From NCBI RefSeq assembly GCF_000011905.1, contig NC_002936.3:1240001-1304000 (forward strand): a stretch of 64,000 nt of DNA. The letters run 5' to 3'. Under the pieces are notes generated by a model, which made no database searches, was not told where the DNA came from, and worked only from the letters and a program-made list of their open reading frames with translations. A program made the position numbers and the translations under genes. This document shows positions 51,278 to 61,432 of the stretch, piece by piece. The DNA is from Dehalococcoides mccartyi 195. GTDB taxonomy: Bacteria; Chloroflexota; Dehalococcoidia; Dehalococcoidales; Dehalococcoidaceae. The number at the start of each line of letters is the position of its first letter. The stretch's first letter is position 1.

Positions 51278-52704
51278 TTTTGGAGTTTAAATTCCACCCG
51301 AAGCACCCGGCGGGTATTTTCATCTACCTTGGCAGACTGGCCGATACGGTAGCCCACCAGCCAGAGTATTTCTGCGCCCGAAAAAAGCAGGGGTACTCTG
51401 GCCCGCCAGCTTCGGGGGATTTTATTATCTATCATAAATTCCTTCAGGCTTTTGGCTTCTTCCATGCCCAGCGGCTGAAACTGGTCACCTTCGGTGCGGG
51501 TGCGGACAGCCAGGTCACTCCCGGCTTTGTCCATATCCAGATAGGCCACCAGAGTACTTTCACTTAAATCCAGCCCTACCGGGGAAGGCAAGACTTCGGT
51601 CTTTACAGTCCAGCCGTCCAAAATAGTTTCAGTGCCAACTCCCAGCCGGTACTCCCCCTGAAAAGGCGGGTACGGACAGAGTTCATCAATCTCCCAGCCC
51701 AGCAAATAATGTTCATAGTCCACCTGAAAGACCAGCTTGTAAGGCAGGTCTATTCGCCGTCCGGCAGGTTTGTCCAGAGTCTGGATAATGCTTTCTATAT
51801 GACGGGCTTCAATATCCTTCAGTCCGCCCAGCAGTTCTTCCAGCATCTGCCTAAGCAGGTTTCTTTTGAGTGCCGGATGAAGCCGCTGCATCTCTATTTT
51901 TTCAATCATAAGCACATTGTCCTGCCGGATTACCAGCTCAGCCTTCATTTGAGAAGTCACTTCGTCCAGCAGGGCCATTTCTTCACCCGCAATAAATGCA
52001 GTGCGGAGTATGGTTTCTTCAAAGGCGGGGTTAATTCCCCTAAGCATGGGCAGCACCTCAAGGCGGATACGGTTGCGTAAAAGGTCTGTACTCTGGTTAG
52101 TTACGTCCTGTACGGGTGAAAGCCCGGCTTCGCAGCAGTAATTTTGAGTTTCAGCCCGGCTGAGGCCAAGCAGAGGGCGGATAACCCTTAGACAGCCTTC
52201 ACCGGCTACCGTACGGTTTAAAACAGGCCTAAGTCCCTGAAGCCCGCGGGTTCCGCTGCCGCGTACCAGATGAAGCATAACCGTTTCAATATTGTCATCT
52301 GTGGTGTGTCCCACCGCCACTGCCGCCGAACCATACTCAGCAGCAGTCCGGCAAAGAAAGGCATACCGCATTTCGCGGGCGGCTTCTTCAGTTGACAGGT
52401 GGTGTTCAGCCTGATAGGCCTTGACACTGACTTTCTGCTGGCAAAGGGGTACACCCAAAGCAGCCGCCAGTTCGGCCACATAGGCGGCATCACGCTCGGA
52501 TTCTTCACCCCTCAGGCTGTGGTTCAAATGGGCCAGCCGCAAACTGAAACCCATTTCACAGCTTAGTTTATGCATTATGTAAAGCATACAAACGGAATCA
52601 GGCCCGCCAGAAACCGCCAGCAGGATTTCATCTCCGTCTGACACCATGCCCTGTTGTTTTATATATCTGCTTACCCGTTCGCTCAAAATTTCATTGTTGT
52701 CCAA
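51274..52704 (-). CDS. tilS: tRNA(Ile)-lysidine synthetase
   Basis: Attaches lysine to C34 of tRNA-Ile(CAU), an essential decoding step. The N-type ATP pyrophosphatase domain begins near residue 27 with EILLAVSGGPDSVCML (SGGPDS loop), then RLAHLNHSLRGEESERDA and AVGHTTDDNIETVMLHLVRGSGTRGL; the C-terminal TilS domains include LKEFMIDNKIPRSWRARVPLL. The frame is open to 52785, but that would overlap the upstream phosphatase; TTG 52704, just after it, is preferred. About 476 residues. Confidence 0.92.
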   Translation of the reverse strand: MDNNEILSERVSRYIKQQGMVSDGDEILLAVSGGPDSVCMLYIMHKLSCEMGFSLRLAHLNHSLRGEESERDAAYVAELAAALGVPLCQQKVSVKAYQAEHHLSTEEAAREMRYAFLCRTAAEYGSAAVAVGHTTDDNIETVMLHLVRGSGTRGLQGLRPVLNRTVAGEGCLRVIRPLLGLSRAETQNYCCEAGLSPVQDVTNQSTDLLRNRIRLEVLPMLRGINPAFEETILRTAFIAGEEMALLDEVTSQMKAELVIRQDNVLMIEKIEMQRLHPALKRNLLRQMLEELLGGLKDIEARHIESIIQTLDKPAGRRIDLPYKLVFQVDYEHYLLGWEIDELCPYPPFQGEYRLGVGTETILDGWTVKTEVLPSPVGLDLSESTLVAYLDMDKAGSDLAVRTRTEGDQFQPLGMEEAKSLKEFMIDNKIPRSWRARVPLLFSGAEILWLVGYRIGQSAKVDENTRRVLRVEFKLQN

Positions 52705-52747
52705 GGGTATGTCCCGCCTTTTAAAAACTTCGTCAACAAGTATTTTC

Positions 52748-53371
52748 TCAAATACAACGGCTGTCCTGATGAAAAACGTTTTCATTAAAGAGTGCCAGAT
52801 AGGCCTGGCTGCCCTTAAACTCTATCAGACTCAGACTGCCAATGTGAAGCCTGAAATTGGCCATTTTTTCCAGAGGCAAATCCAGCACCTTGCAGATAAC
52901 CGCCAGTATCACAAAATAGTGACAGACCACCGCCACATTCTGGTCAGGATGGTCAGCGGCTATTTGGGTGATAACCCGCCAGGCACGGGTCTGGACATCA
53001 GTCAGGGATTCACCGCCCGGAATCCGGGGCAAACCGCCCTCCGGGTGGGGTTCGGTAAAGAGTTCGGTAACCTTCATATTGGCACTGCCCATGTCCATAC
53101 CCTCAAAATCACCCGCCTCTATCTCCCGAAGGTCTGGTGCGGTATTGATGGCAAGGCTGTGCTCAAGGGCAATCACCTCGGCGGTCACTTTGGCCCGGCT
53201 GAGCGGGCTGGAGTATATGGCAGACAGTTTTTCATCTTTGAGCCGCAGTGCCAGATTTCGGGTCTGGCGCAGCCCGTTTTCATTCAGGGGGGTATCACTT
53301 AACCCGCCCTGCAGCCGTCTTTTATTATTCCAGTCTGTTTCCCCGTGGCGAATCAAATACATTCTGGTCAT
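52748..53371 (-). CDS. Histidine phosphatase family protein
   Basis: A 207-residue phosphoglycerate-mutase-like phosphatase. The phosphohistidine motif is LIRHGETDWN (His9), followed by LSDTPLNENG, IYSSPLSRAKVTAE, the glutamate region LREIEAGDFEGMDM, and the second histidine in VAVVCHYFVILAVI near residue 155 (family often has SHG). Members include alpha-ribazole phosphatase CobC, phosphoglycerate mutases and general phosphatases. In a corrinoid-dependent organism CobC is worth considering, but the family cannot be fixed by sequence here. Confidence 0.83.
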   Translation of the reverse strand: MTRMYLIRHGETDWNNKRRLQGGLSDTPLNENGLRQTRNLALRLKDEKLSAIYSSPLSRAKVTAEVIALEHSLAINTAPDLREIEAGDFEGMDMGSANMKVTELFTEPHPEGGLPRIPGGESLTDVQTRAWRVITQIAADHPDQNVAVVCHYFVILAVICKVLDLPLEKMANFRLHIGSLSLIEFKGSQAYLALFNENVFHQDSRCI

Positions 53372-53373
53372 GT

Positions 53374-54552
53374 CTAACCTCTGTCTACACTATGGCGTTT
53401 TTCAAATTCGTCTGCCAGACTAATCCGCTGAGTATAGTTAGGGTGGTCCTGGGTCAGCCGCTCCAGCCAGTTTGAGGGTTCAGCCTCAGCCAGATTCTGG
53501 TTGGTCAGGCGGGTCATAGCTGTCCGGAAGGCCGAAGGATTATTACTGATATTAAGGGCAAATTCATCTGCCTGCTTTTCCAGCCTGCGGGTAAAAAGGC
53601 TGATTAGCGGGGCAACTGCCATCAGCAAAAAAAACAGGATACTACCCATAAGCGGCAGCCCGGCCGGGTCTGTCAGACCATTATACCCCACCGCATCACC
53701 CAGATAACTGAAAATTAGCCCGCCCCCCGCCAGCACCCCGAACAGGACTGCCGCCTGAAGAGAAAAAAGACGGAGCATATCGTTATGCTGCTGGTGGGCA
53801 ATCTCATGAGAAAGGACAACCTCTATTTCGGGTATGGAATAACGGTCTATCATAGTATCACTCAGGACTATCCGCCTGGTACGCCCCAAACCCATCAGGG
53901 CGGCATTGGCGGCGGTTCCGCGCTTACTCAGCTCTATAACATATATCCCGCGGACATATACGCCTATACGCCGGCAAAGCTCTAAAAGACTGTCTTTCAG
54001 CTGCCCGTCTTCAAGCGGTTTCATAGGGTAGAAAAGGGGTATCAGCCAGACAGGGGCAATAAAGGTCATACCCAAACTCACCGCTAAAAATCCCAGCCAG
54101 ACCAGCAGCCACCAGATATCCGGCCATGCACCCATAACGGCATATACCGCCGCAACCAGAGGCGCACCCAGCACCAGCATAATCAGAAAAGACTTGGCTG
54201 TATCCGCAAAAAAAGCCCGGCGGGTCTGTCGGGAAGTGCCGTAGCGTTTAGCCAGTATATACCCGGTATAATAACCAAACGGCAGACTGAATATTTCGTA
54301 AACAACCGCCAGCAGCAAAAAGTAAATAACAGCTGCCCAGACAGGGTGAGATACCAAATGGGCAGCAACTGAGGCGGATAACCCGCCGAATATTAAAACC
54401 AATGCGGCTGCGGCAATGATAAGGGCTTGGATATAAGTAAACCGCCGCTCAATACGGCCGTACTCTCTGGCTTGTTGCTGACGCTGGGTATCCAGCTTAG
54501 GGGGAGAGTTCAGATTATCTTCGGGGGGAAGAGCCAGTTCTTCTTCAGGCAT
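53374..54552 (-). CDS. M48-family zinc metalloprotease, membrane
   Basis: A 392-residue integral membrane peptidase of the Ste24/HtpX clan. Four or more hydrophobic segments (near residues 38-60, 70-92, 118-140 and 150-172) are followed by the zinc motif in VVLSHEIAHQQHNDM near residue 246 (HEIAH), a third ligand glutamate in RLEKQADEFAL near 340, and more membrane segments between. Relatives process CAAX proteins or degrade damaged membrane proteins. The ATG shares one base with the stop of the upstream gene, and the next gene starts two bases on, so all are in one operon. Confidence 0.87.
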   Translation of the reverse strand: MPEEELALPPEDNLNSPPKLDTQRQQQAREYGRIERRFTYIQALIIAAAALVLIFGGLSASVAAHLVSHPVWAAVIYFLLLAVVYEIFSLPFGYYTGYILAKRYGTSRQTRRAFFADTAKSFLIMLVLGAPLVAAVYAVMGAWPDIWWLLVWLGFLAVSLGMTFIAPVWLIPLFYPMKPLEDGQLKDSLLELCRRIGVYVRGIYVIELSKRGTAANAALMGLGRTRRIVLSDTMIDRYSIPEIEVVLSHEIAHQQHNDMLRLFSLQAAVLFGVLAGGGLIFSYLGDAVGYNGLTDPAGLPLMGSILFFLLMAVAPLISLFTRRLEKQADEFALNISNNPSAFRTAMTRLTNQNLAEAEPSNWLERLTQDHPNYTQRISLADEFEKRHSVDRG

Positions 54553-55196
54553 CAGGCCTCCAGGACAAGCCGTATACGCTCCACTGACAAAGGAAATTCG
54601 CTGATACCCAGGGCTTTGGTGAGTTGTTCGGGGCGGCCGGCCCCTTTGCTGTCACACTGAAGCAGCATCCGCAGGCACAGCACACCATCCAAAAGAGAGA
54701 CCACTTCCAGTTCAGCTGTCTGGGCGCGTAAATCATATTCCTTTACTTTGTCCTGACGCTGCAGCTGCCACAAGAAGCTGTCTTTAGCCATAAAATCATC
54801 TACAGCCTTATGGCATTCCGCCAAAGACATTGAAGTATTTACGCTTACCAGATACTCTGCCTGCCGTACCAGCGCCTGGAGTGAGTCATGTTCGGGGGGA
54901 ACAACGCAGCTTTGAAGTATCTTGACGCCCTCCGGCAGGTGGCGGTTAATCAAATCTTCAAAATAATGGGGGCTGACAGCAGCAGAGGTATATAAATCCA
55001 TAAACTCCGCCCGGCTGGTATACCCCACCGGCAAGGGTGAGGCCAGAGCCATTCGGGGGTGAGGGTTAAAGCCCTCCGAATAGGCCAGTTCTACCCCGGC
55101 CCGGTAAAAAACCCTTTGCCACAGGCGTATTATGTCAAGGTGAGAAATAAACTTCAGGTTTTCTCCCCTTTGGTATCTAACTCTTAGACGCTGCAC
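54552..55196 (-). CDS. DUF2344 radical-SAM-associated protein
   Basis: A 214-residue protein with the DUF2344/TIGR03936 pattern: RLRVRYQRGENLKFISHLDIIRLWQRVFYRA, then YSEGFNPHPRMALASPLPVGYTSRAEFMD. This domain is usually the C-terminal part of, or next to, a B12-binding radical-SAM protein; no such partner is beside it here, so the partner would be elsewhere. GTG 55196 overlaps the upstream CBS/DUF21 gene by 20 bases. Confidence 0.8.
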   Translation of the reverse strand: MQRLRVRYQRGENLKFISHLDIIRLWQRVFYRAGVELAYSEGFNPHPRMALASPLPVGYTSRAEFMDLYTSAAVSPHYFEDLINRHLPEGVKILQSCVVPPEHDSLQALVRQAEYLVSVNTSMSLAECHKAVDDFMAKDSFLWQLQRQDKVKEYDLRAQTAELEVVSLLDGVLCLRMLLQCDSKGAGRPEQLTKALGISEFPLSVERIRLVLEA

Positions 55197-56451
55197 GCTT
55201 TTCCTTTGTTATCAGGACTTCATCAATCTTCATACCCTTCATACGGGTAATCACTACCTTAAGGTTTTGAAGTTTAATCTGCTGACCCTGCTTGGGTATG
55301 TATCCCAGGCGGTCAAGTATCAAACCGGCAATAGTCTCATAATCACCTTCGGGCAGGTCCAGTTCCATTTCTGCGTTAGCTTCTTCTATCCGCATGCTGC
55401 CGTCCACCTGAAAGGTGTATTCGTTTATAGATTCGTAGTCTTTTTCGGCTTCCGCCAGTTCATCACCCACCGGCCCTACTATCTCTTCCATCAGGCGGGA
55501 AAGGCTTACGATACCGGCCGTACCGCCATACTCATCTACCACCACACACATCCGGAAATTCTTTTCCCGCATCTCGTTAAACAGCTTGCCGATAGGCTTG
55601 GTTTCAGGAGCAAAATAAGCCGGGCGCATAAGGTCATCTACCAAATCCTGCTGGTTATGAGTGCCTTTGGCCAGTGCCATCAGCACGTCTTTGATAGATA
55701 AAATACCCAGCACGTTATCCATGTTGTCTTCGTACACCGGGAAACGTGACATGGGGGACTCGGCATATAAATCCAGAAAATCTTTCAGGGTTGAGCCTTT
55801 TTCCACGCTTTCCACTTCCGGTCTGGGTACAATCACTTCCCTGACCGGCCGGTCTGAAAACTCAAATACCTTGTGCAGAAGCTCCGCTTTATCTTCTTCA
55901 ACCGTCCCCTCTTTATGGCCGACAGTTATCATAGCACGGATATCATCTTCGGCCACCAGGGAACTTTTAAGGGCAGGGCCGCCGAAGAGCTTGGTAAAAC
56001 CGGAGGATATCCAGCCAAGCAGAGCTACTATAGGTGCGAATATTTTGGAAATCACCTCTACCGCAGGGGCTACTGCGAAGGCTATTTTTTCAGAATGCTG
56101 GGTAGCCAGAGTTTTGGGGGTGGTTTCGCCGAAAACCAGCAAAATAATAGTAACCCCGGCAGTGGCGATAAGCACGCCTCTTTCATTACCCCAGATAGAA
56201 ACCGCCAGAACAGTACCCAAAGCGGAAGCGGCTGTATTTACAAAGTTGTTGCCCAAAAGTACAGTGGAAAGGAATTTTTCCGGCCTCTCCATCAGCTGCG
56301 AGACCTTGTCTGCGCCCTTTACTTTACTTTGAACCATATTTTGCAGGCGGAACCGCTGGATCGAAATAAAGGCTGTTTCAGAGCTGGCAAAAAAAGCGGA
56401 AAAGACAATACACAGAAAGAAGAGTATAAGGTACCAGGTATCGGTACTCAT
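55177..56451 (-). CDS. CNNM/CorC-like membrane transporter, DUF21 and CBS domains
   Basis: A 424-residue membrane protein of the HlyC/CorC family. The N-terminal DUF21 region (about 5-185) has four hydrophobic segments and motifs SSETAFISIQRFRL and LLGNNFVNTAASALGTVLA. A CBS pair (about 205-335) includes VIVPRPEVESVEKGS and RFPVYEDNMDNVLGILSIKD. A C-terminal CorC/HlyC transporter-associated domain follows (YTFQVDGSMRIEEANAEMEL). Family members handle Mg2+ or Co2+ efflux; the old haemolysin label is not informative. It heads the operon with DUF2344, M48, phosphatase and tilS, and is transcribed divergently from tsaD. Confidence 0.87.
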   Translation of the reverse strand: MSTDTWYLILFFLCIVFSAFFASSETAFISIQRFRLQNMVQSKVKGADKVSQLMERPEKFLSTVLLGNNFVNTAASALGTVLAVSIWGNERGVLIATAGVTIILLVFGETTPKTLATQHSEKIAFAVAPAVEVISKIFAPIVALLGWISSGFTKLFGGPALKSSLVAEDDIRAMITVGHKEGTVEEDKAELLHKVFEFSDRPVREVIVPRPEVESVEKGSTLKDFLDLYAESPMSRFPVYEDNMDNVLGILSIKDVLMALAKGTHNQQDLVDDLMRPAYFAPETKPIGKLFNEMREKNFRMCVVVDEYGGTAGIVSLSRLMEEIVGPVGDELAEAEKDYESINEYTFQVDGSMRIEEANAEMELDLPEGDYETIAGLILDRLGYIPKQGQQIKLQNLKVVITRMKGMKIDEVLITKEKRAASKS

Positions 56452-56496
56452 TTTGAAGAAAACCTCACTAACCTAGGCTACATGGCCTGGATATTT

Positions 56497-56525
56497 ATAA
56501 TAACATTGCCCTATATAGGTGTCAA
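56497..56525 (-). promoter_or_regulatory. Promoter of the CorC-headed operon
   Basis: TTGACA (56525-56520), 17 bases, TATTAT (56502-56497) on the minus strand, about 45 bases before the ATG. The -35 forms one arm of the inverted repeat shared with tsaD. Confidence 0.82.
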
Positions 56526-56560
56526 AGGGTTTAGCCCCTTGACATTGTCTATGCTATAAT
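56520..56560 (+). promoter_or_regulatory. tsaD promoter and shared inverted repeat
   Basis: An extended -10 (TGC before TATAAT, 56555-56560) lies nine bases before the tsaD ATG. Upstream, TGTCAAAGGG (56520-56529) and CCCCTTGACA (56535-56544) form an inverted repeat with one mismatch that spans the divergent -35 box. Confidence 0.65.
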
Positions 56561-56569
56561 CCTGCATAT

Positions 56570-57550
56570 ATGAAGATACTCGGTATAGAAAGCTCCTGTG
56601 ATGAAACCGCTGCCGCAGTAGTGGCAGACGGGGTAAATATTTTATCCAACCGGGTATCCTCGCAGATAGATATCCACTCCCGTTACGGCGGGGTAGTCCC
56701 CGAAGTGGCTTCCCGCCAGCACCTGCTTTCCATATTACCGGTCATAAGTGACGCACTTAAGGAAGCACGTACCGGATTTGATGAAATTTCGGCCATAGCT
56801 GTAACCAACGGGCCGGGTCTGGCAGGCTCTCTGATAGTGGGGGTAAATGCCGCCAAAGCCATAGCCGCCGCCCGCGGCATACCCCTGGTGGCGGTAAACC
56901 ACCTGCACGGCCATATCTATGCCAACTGGCTTTCCGGCAGGATACCGGAATTCCCCTGCCTGTGCCTGACTGTCTCAGGCGGGCATACCGACCTGGTGCT
57001 GATGAAAGGGCATGGTCAGTATCAGCTGCTGGGACGTACCCGTGATGATGCCGCCGGAGAAGCCTTTGACAAAGCCGCCAGAATACTGGGTTTAAGCTAT
57101 CCAGGCGGGCCGGCCATAGACAGAGCTTCGCAGGACGGTGAGGCAGTACTGGATTTGCCGCGCTCGTGGATACCCGGCAGCCATGACTTCAGCTTTAGCG
57201 GACTGAAAACCGCCCTGCTCCGGCTGGTGGAAAACGGCGAAGTCTGTTCGGTAAATGACGCCGCCGCCAGCTTTCAAAAAGCGGTGGTAGATGTACTGGT
57301 AACCAAGACCCTGAACTGCGCCCATGAGTACAACGTAAAGCAGATACTGCTGGCAGGCGGAGTGGCCGCCAATAACCTGCTGCGTAAACAGCTAAGCGAA
57401 CAATCCCCTCTGCCGGTTTCCATACCACCCATAGGCTTATGTACCGACAATGCCGCCGTAATAGCCTCCTGCGGCTATTTCCGCTTTATATCCGGCGGTC
57501 AGGACAGGCTGGACATGGATGTACTGCCGGCGCTGTCCGTTGTTTCCTGA
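56570..57550 (+). CDS. tsaD: tRNA N6-threonylcarbamoyladenosine transferase
   Basis: Kae1/TsaD transfers the threonylcarbamoyl group to A37 of ANN-decoding tRNAs. 326 residues with [31 protein letters not shown], the metal-binding [10 protein letters not shown] near residue 110 (two histidines), [37 protein letters not shown] and the C-terminal [12 protein letters not shown] and [13 protein letters not shown] 56570 has no Shine-Dalgarno; the -10 is nine bases upstream, so the mRNA is essentially leaderless. No tsaB or tsaE is visible nearby. Confidence 0.96.
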
Positions 57551-57611
57551 TATCTAAAGCATTTCTTCGCCAAATAAAAAAGGAACTCGTTTCCGAGCTC
57601 CCTTTTACAAA

Positions 57612-57645
57612 CTGTACAGTATTTGAGGCGGCCTGTACAGTATTT
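57612..57645. repeat. Tandem 13-base repeats containing the palindrome CTGTACAG
   Basis: Two perfect copies of CTGTACAGTATTT start 21 bases apart, which is two helical turns, so two bound dimers would lie on the same face of the DNA. Probably operator sites for an unidentified regulator, or part of the tsaD 3' end. Confidence 0.6.
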
Positions 57646-57934
57646 CAAAGACCATCCAGATCTTTGAGAACTGCAATCAGTATAGACCAGAACCAGAGCC
57701 CTTGCTATCGTACTTAATACGTAAATTGACTGCGCATTTATGCTTAGTACTATTCTATACTTTAGTATATTTTCAGTTTAGCAAACCCTGTTAAAGCTCT
57801 GCTAAGCATTGCTATTGACATACTGTAAAGCATTCCGGAGAGTTATCAGCATTGGATTAAATAGCTTTTCGTAGTCTTAAGGGTGTATTTATGGTTATTT
57901 TATTCTAAATACCTGTAATTACCGCTGATTGCAG

Positions 57935-57963
57935 TTGCAGCCGACTTCCCAGTGCTGTATTAT
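57935..57963 (+). promoter_or_regulatory. Promoter of groESL
   Basis: TTGCAG (57935-57940), 17 bases, TATTAT (57958-57963), followed after seven bases by the CIRCE variant. Confidence 0.75.
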
Positions 57964-57970
57964 ATGCCTG

Positions 57971-57997
57971 TTAGCAGTCTCGTACTGAGACTGCTAA
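57971..57997 (+). promoter_or_regulatory. CIRCE variant operator of groESL
   Basis: TTAGCAGTC, nine bases, GACTGCTAA: a perfect 9-9-9 inverted repeat. Consensus CIRCE has CTC/GAG at the inner arm ends; here the change to GTC/GAC is present on both arms, so symmetry is kept. Confidence 0.88.
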
Positions 57998-58040
57998 AAC
58001 ATTGCCGCAATAAATTTAGTCAAACTTAGAAGGAGGAATA

Positions 58041-58337
58041 ATGGCAACTAGATTCGAACCCCTGCACAACATGGTACTCATCCAGCCCCAGGAAAAACAA
58101 GACATGAGCAAAGGCGGTATCATCATCCCTGACGCCGCTCAGGAAAAATCTCAGGAAGGCGTGATTGTCGCCGTGGGCCCCGGCCGTCTGGACAAAGATG
58201 GCAAACGCGAACTCATGAGCATTAAAGTCGGTGACAAGGTTCTTTTCCCCAAATTCGGCGGTGTTGAACTTAAATCTGGCGGTATTGATTACATCATCAT
58301 GCCCGAAAGCCAGATTATGGCTAAAATCGTAGGCTAA
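58041..58337 (+). CDS. groES: Co-chaperonin GroES
   Basis: Ten-kDa lid of the chaperonin. 98 residues with RFEPLHNMVLIQPQEK at the N-terminus, the mobile loop region (EKQDMSKGGIIIPDAAQEKSQEG), and VGDKVLFPKFGGVELKSGG. AAGGAGG precedes the ATG. It shares an HrcA-type operator with groEL, 27 bases downstream. Confidence 0.98.
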   Translation: MATRFEPLHNMVLIQPQEKQDMSKGGIIIPDAAQEKSQEGVIVAVGPGRLDKDGKRELMSIKVGDKVLFPKFGGVELKSGGIDYIIMPESQIMAKIVG

Positions 58338-58346
58338 ATTTTTTAA

Positions 58347-59978
<1,632 letters not shown>

Positions 59979-59999
59979 GACCCAAACGGGTTAAACAAG

Positions 60000-60029
60000 A
60001 AGGGCGGGACTTTAAAGTCCCGCCCTTTT
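60000..60029. terminator. Bidirectional terminator between groEL and the M16 peptidase gene
   Basis: AAGGGCGGGACTTTAAAGTCCCGCCCTT in effect: arms AAGGGCGGGACTT and AAGTCCCGCCCTT meet at the centre and are followed by TTC on the plus strand. It is GC-rich and near-perfect, so it probably ends both convergent genes. Confidence 0.9.
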
Positions 60030-60066
60030 CTATTATTCACAATAGGCTTAGATACAAATATATTGT

Positions 60067-61326
60067 CTAGTCTTTCAGCAGACAGGCTACTGCATCTTTG
60101 TCAACAGGCCCTACCAGTGCCAGCCGCATTTGGGGTTTTTGGAAGTATTCGCCTGCCAGTTGCATAACACCTTTCAGGCTGACCCCGTCTATCAGGCGAA
60201 TAACATCTTCGTGGGTGTTCACCCTTTGGCACAGCAGTTCCTGAGAACCTATCCACTTGGCCATATAGCGGCTGTCTTCCATAGCCAGCTGAATCCGTCC
60301 CTTGGACATTTCCTTAGCCTTTGTCAACTCTTCAGCTGTTATGGTTGTCTTGGCAGTTTCCAGTTCACTAAGTACAGCCTTTATACAGGCAGTCAGATTA
60401 GCCGGATCTACCGCCGCAAAAACAGAGAAAGCCCCGGTATCATGCAAATACTCAAGCCCGGACTGGACAGAATAAGCCAAACCCAGATTATCCCTGACAC
60501 GGGCAAAAAGGCGGCTGCTCATGCCGTCACCCAGTATAGTGTTTAATATGCTGAAAGCATAACGGCGTTCATCCAGACGGTTCATGCCCGGCATGGCCAG
60601 CATCAGGTTAATCTGCTCGGCATCACGCTTGTCCACCCCTACCTGACAAGGGTTGCCGGAGTGATACGGCTCAAAGGTCTGAACTTTTTGCTGCCCGGCC
60701 AAACCGCCAAAGGCCTGAGAAATGGCCGAAACGGCGTTCTTATGCTTTATATCCCCGGCTACTGCCACCACTATATTGGCAGGGGTGTAATGGCGGTGCA
60801 TGAAATCAAGCAGTTTTTGGCTGTCCAGACCGGCCACACTCTGGCGGCTGCCGGCTATATCCCGCCCCAGCGGGTGATCCGGCCAGAGTATCTCATCAAG
60901 CAGCAGCCCTACCCGGTGGGAAGGGTTGTCCAGGCTCATGCTTATTTCTTCGTAGATTACCTTGCGTTCCTTCTCAAGGTCTTCGGGGTTAAACAGGGGG
61001 GTTACCAGCATATCCGAAAGCACATCCAGGGCCAGAGCAAACTTGTCACTGCCCACTTTGGCATAATAAAGGGTAGACTCACGGTCGGTAGCCGCATTCA
61101 AAATACCCCCCACCCCCTCTATGGCACTGGAAATAAGCTGGGAATCAGGATACTTTTTGCTACCCCTGAATACCATGTGTTCTATAAAGTGGCTGGCACC
61201 GGCCTCGCAGTCTGTTTCATAACGCGAACCCACCCCGATATATACGCAAATGGTAACCGAACGGCTGGCAGGCATATGGTGGCTTATTACCCGCAAACCG
61301 CTTGGCAAAACACTTAATTCATACAA
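60067..61326 (-). CDS. M16-family zinc peptidase
   Basis: A 419-residue pitrilysin-like (PqqL/mitochondrial-processing-peptidase-type) peptidase. The inverted zinc motif is in HFIEHMVFRGSKKYP near residue 46 (HxxEH), with the distal glutamate expected near residue 120 (KVIYEEISM). Both half domains of the M16 fold are present. Bacterial relatives degrade peptides; the substrate is unknown. TTG 61326 follows GAGGTG by about five bases. Confidence 0.88.
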   Translation of the reverse strand: MYELSVLPSGLRVISHHMPASRSVTICVYIGVGSRYETDCEAGASHFIEHMVFRGSKKYPDSQLISSAIEGVGGILNAATDRESTLYYAKVGSDKFALALDVLSDMLVTPLFNPEDLEKERKVIYEEISMSLDNPSHRVGLLLDEILWPDHPLGRDIAGSRQSVAGLDSQKLLDFMHRHYTPANIVVAVAGDIKHKNAVSAISQAFGGLAGQQKVQTFEPYHSGNPCQVGVDKRDAEQINLMLAMPGMNRLDERRYAFSILNTILGDGMSSRLFARVRDNLGLAYSVQSGLEYLHDTGAFSVFAAVDPANLTACIKAVLSELETAKTTITAEELTKAKEMSKGRIQLAMEDSRYMAKWIGSQELLCQRVNTHEDVIRLIDGVSLKGVMQLAGEYFQKPQMRLALVGPVDKDAVACLLKD

Positions 61327-61349
61327 ATAAACACCTCGCTTCTTTCTGA

Positions 61350-61378
61350 ATAATAAACACAGCCTTAAAAGGTGTCAA
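61350..61378 (-). promoter_or_regulatory. Promoter of the M16 peptidase gene
   Basis: TTGACA (61378-61373), 17 bases, TATTAT (61355-61350) on the minus strand. Confidence 0.82.
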
Positions 61379-61391
61379 ATACCCCCCGAAT

Positions 61392-61420
61392 TAGACACCC
61401 AAGCGGGTCTGCCTTATAAT
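61392..61420 (+). promoter_or_regulatory. Promoter of the hyp operon
   Basis: TAGACA (61392-61397), 17 bases, TATAAT (61415-61420), 12 bases before the hypA ATG, so the leader would be only about six bases. An inverted repeat ATAATT/AATTAT surrounds this point. Confidence 0.7.
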
Positions 61421-61432
61421 TAAATAAGAATT

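Larger units (their letters stand above)
57551..58040. other. 490-base intergenic region before groES
   Basis: From left to right: an imperfect hairpin ending tsaD (about 57576-57607); two 13-base direct repeats CTGTACAGTATTT at 57612-57624 and 57633-57645; AT-rich sequence with several TATA-like boxes (57725-57775); a degenerate CIRCE-like repeat TTAGCA-N16-TGCTAA (57778-57805); then the groES promoter and CIRCE. I see no coding sequence with a ribosome site here. Confidence 0.6.

Noticed and set aside
52705-52785. Longer N-terminus of tilS
   Set aside because: It would overlap the upstream phosphatase gene and adds residues not typical of TilS; TTG 52704 is preferred.
56539-56560. TTGACA-TATAAT promoter for tsaD
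   Set aside because: The spacing is only ten bases; the extended -10 is the better explanation.
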